Assembly (NCBI GenBank): GCA_008638375.1
Contig: CM018035.1
Span: 1,539,501-1,603,500 of the forward strand
Reading direction: 5' to 3'
DNA: 64,000 bases
Source of the DNA: Nyssa sinensis
Taxonomy: Eukaryota > Streptophyta > Magnoliopsida > Cornales > Nyssaceae
A program made the translations under genes and the position numbers. This document shows positions 62,582 to 64,000 of the stretch, one piece after another (position 1 is the stretch's first letter; each line of letters starts with the position of its first letter). The notes under the pieces are model-generated. The model was not told the origin of the DNA, ran no database searches, and worked only from the letters and a program-made list of their open reading frames with translations.

Positions 62582-64000
62582 ATGACGGATGCACTCATCA
62601 ACCTGGGAGTGGAATTGGCTTGGATCGCGGAACGATATATTGAGCAACAGGTGGGCCTGGTTGTGGGTGTCAAGGAAGAAATCAAAAAGCTTGAAAGCAC
62701 ACTCGAGACCATCCGCGCCGTGCTCGATGATGCAGAAAAAAGACAAATCAAGGAGAAACTGGTGAAACTCTGGCTAGAAAAGGTCAAAGACATATCCTAC
62801 GACGCCGACGACTTGTTGGCTGACTGGAGCACAGAAATCCTAAAACTACAATTTGAAAGCACTGCCGTTCCTAAGCAGAAGGTATGCTTCTACATCACCA
62901 CTTTCCCTTGCCTTTGTTTCAATCGTGGAGTCATTTATCGTCGCGATATTGCCGGCAAGATCCAGGCCATAAACCAAAGACTAGATGAGATTGCAACAGA
63001 GAAAGATAGGTACCATTTTATTACGAATCCGGCCGCCGGTGAAGATTCTGAGCGATATAGAGGTACGGACTCTTATGTTGTTGTCTCCCAGGTACGAGGT
63101 CGAGATCAGGATTTGAATAATTTAGTAAACAGGTTGTTGTGCGCGGAGACTCATCAAGCCGATGGCAGCCCCCATATCATCTCTATAGTGGGTATGGGTG
63201 GTATTGGAAAGACGACTCTTGCCCGGCTGGCGTACAATTGTGCTGAAATCAAAGCCCATTTCCAGATAACAATATGGGTGTGTGTATCGAAGCCTTTTGA
63301 TGAGATACGGATTGCCAAAGCAATAGTTGAAGATGTGGACGGTAATGCCCCAAATAATGTTGAATTGGAACCTGTACTGCGGCGTGTTAGGAACTTAATT
63401 TCAGAAAAGAAGTTCCTGCTAGTCCTAGATGATGTGTGGTCTGATGATCCCAATAAGTGGGAACCACTGAAAAACTCTCTCACAACTGGTGCAAGTGGGA
63501 GCAAAATTTTGGTGACCACACGCAATGGAACAGTTGCGGTGGGGATGGGAACCAAGTACACGCTCGGGCTGGGGCTATTGTCGAACGAAGATTGTTGGAC
63601 TTTGTTCAGTCATATAGCATTTCATGAAAGAAGCAGGGAGGACACTGAAAGATTGGGAGATATAGGTAGGAGAATAGCAGACAAGTGCAAGGGTTTACCT
63701 CTTGCTGCAAAGACTATAGGCAGTCTCATGCGCCTCAAGAAAACCATAGAAGATTGGCAGAATGTTTTGGATAGTGAAACCTGGGAATTGGGAGAACCAG
63801 AGAATGAGTTCTCTGTCTTCCATTTTTTACTGTTGAGCTATTACGATTTGCCCTCTGCAATGAAAAGGTGCTTCTCATACTGTGCTGTGTTTCCAAAAGA
63901 CCACAAGATAGAGGCCGACAATTTGATCAAACTCTGGATGGCCCAAGGTTATCTTAGCTCAGGGAGACCCAAGATCGAAGAACATGTTGAAATTAAAGGT
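62582..64000 (+). CDS. CC-NB-LRR immune receptor, 5' part (runs off the window)
   Basis: CNL proteins detect pathogen effectors and trigger immunity. The frame is open for 473 codons from ATG at 62582 to the window end with no intron. The start is supported by the usual Rx-type N-terminus (MTDALINLGVELAW...). The coiled-coil region has DAEKRQIKEKLVKLWLEKVK and an EDVID-like DISYDADDLL. The NB-ARC domain has the P-loop GMGGIGKTT (residues 204-212), kinase 2 LLVLDDVW (279-286), RNBS-B GSKILVTTRN, GLPLA (371-375) and RNBS-D CFSYCAVFPKD. The MHD motif and LRRs lie beyond the window. The class resembles RGA2/RGA3-type receptors. All visible nucleotide-binding motifs are intact. It lies 1.27 kb downstream of a diverged EXO70. 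Confidence 0.95.
   Translation, partial: MTDALINLGVELAWIAERYIEQQVGLVVGVKEEIKKLESTLETIRAVLDDAEKRQIKEKLVKLWLEKVKDISYDADDLLADWSTEILKLQFESTAVPKQKVCFYITTFPCLCFNRGVIYRRDIAGKIQAINQRLDEIATEKDRYHFITNPAAGEDSERYRGTDSYVVVSQVRGRDQDLNNLVNRLLCAETHQADGSPHIISIVGMGGIGKTTLARLAYNCAEIKAHFQITIWVCVSKPFDEIRIAKAIVEDVDGNAPNNVELEPVLRRVRNLISEKKFLLVLDDVWSDDPNKWEPLKNSLTTGASGSKILVTTRNGTVAVGMGTKYTLGLGLLSNEDCWTLFSHIAFHERSREDTERLGDIGRRIADKCKGLPLAAKTIGSLMRLKKTIEDWQNVLDSETWELGEPENEFSVFHFLLLSYYDLPSAMKRCFSYCAVFPKDHKIEADNLIKLWMAQGYLSSGRPKIEEHVEIKG

Overview
The window is nuclear DNA from a flowering plant, probably a eudicot. Evidence: multi-exon genes with GT-AG introns in very AT-rich spacers, plant-only families (LAZY/DRO1, EXO70D, CC-NB-LRR), Au-like SINEs and degenerate LINE fragments. 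There are no operons or CRISPR arrays, and I found no tRNA or rRNA gene. The species cannot be named from this sequence.

Layout. 1-8.7 kb is AT-rich spacer with an exact 556-bp tandem duplication carrying a small ORF. 8.7-10.6 kb (+) is an EXO70D gene with three single-base frameshifts. 11.7-16.6 kb (-) is a lung-seven-transmembrane (GPR107-like) gene reduced to its first and last exons. 18.6-24.1 kb (-) is an intact five-exon LSM1. 27.8-29.8 kb (-) is an intact five-exon LAZY4/DRO1 gene with a 6-nt first coding exon. 33.3-46.5 kb (-) is a 13-exon VIT/VWA (inter-alpha-trypsin-inhibitor-heavy-chain-like) gene with four frameshifts and one nonsense codon. 51.1-58.5 kb (+) is an intact nine-exon proteasome alpha-6 gene (PAA1). 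59.6-61.3 kb (+) is an intact but diverged EXO70 paralog. 62.6-64.0 kb (+) is the 5' part of a CC-NB-LRR gene that runs off the window.

Context. From memory, the order EXO70D - seven-TM - LSM1 - LAZY - VIT/VWA combines two Arabidopsis segments (At1g72470-72500 and At1g19110-19120), so this looks like a conserved ancestral block. Three of its five genes carry lesions here, while LSM1, LAZY and the genes to the right are clean. That pattern fits loss of redundant copies after a genome duplication, but indel errors in the assembly could also explain the single-base lesions. They would not explain the missing middle of the seven-TM gene.

Mobile elements sit mainly in introns: LINE 3'-end fragments in the seven-TM, LSM1, VIT/VWA and PAA1 introns, Au-like SINEs in three of the same genes, and two TIR elements. 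The genes are not an obvious pathway: LSM1 acts in mRNA decay, LAZY in gravitropism, EXO70 in exocytosis, PAA1 in the proteasome and the NB-LRR in immunity. The most suggestive pairing is the diverged EXO70 lying directly upstream of the NB-LRR.
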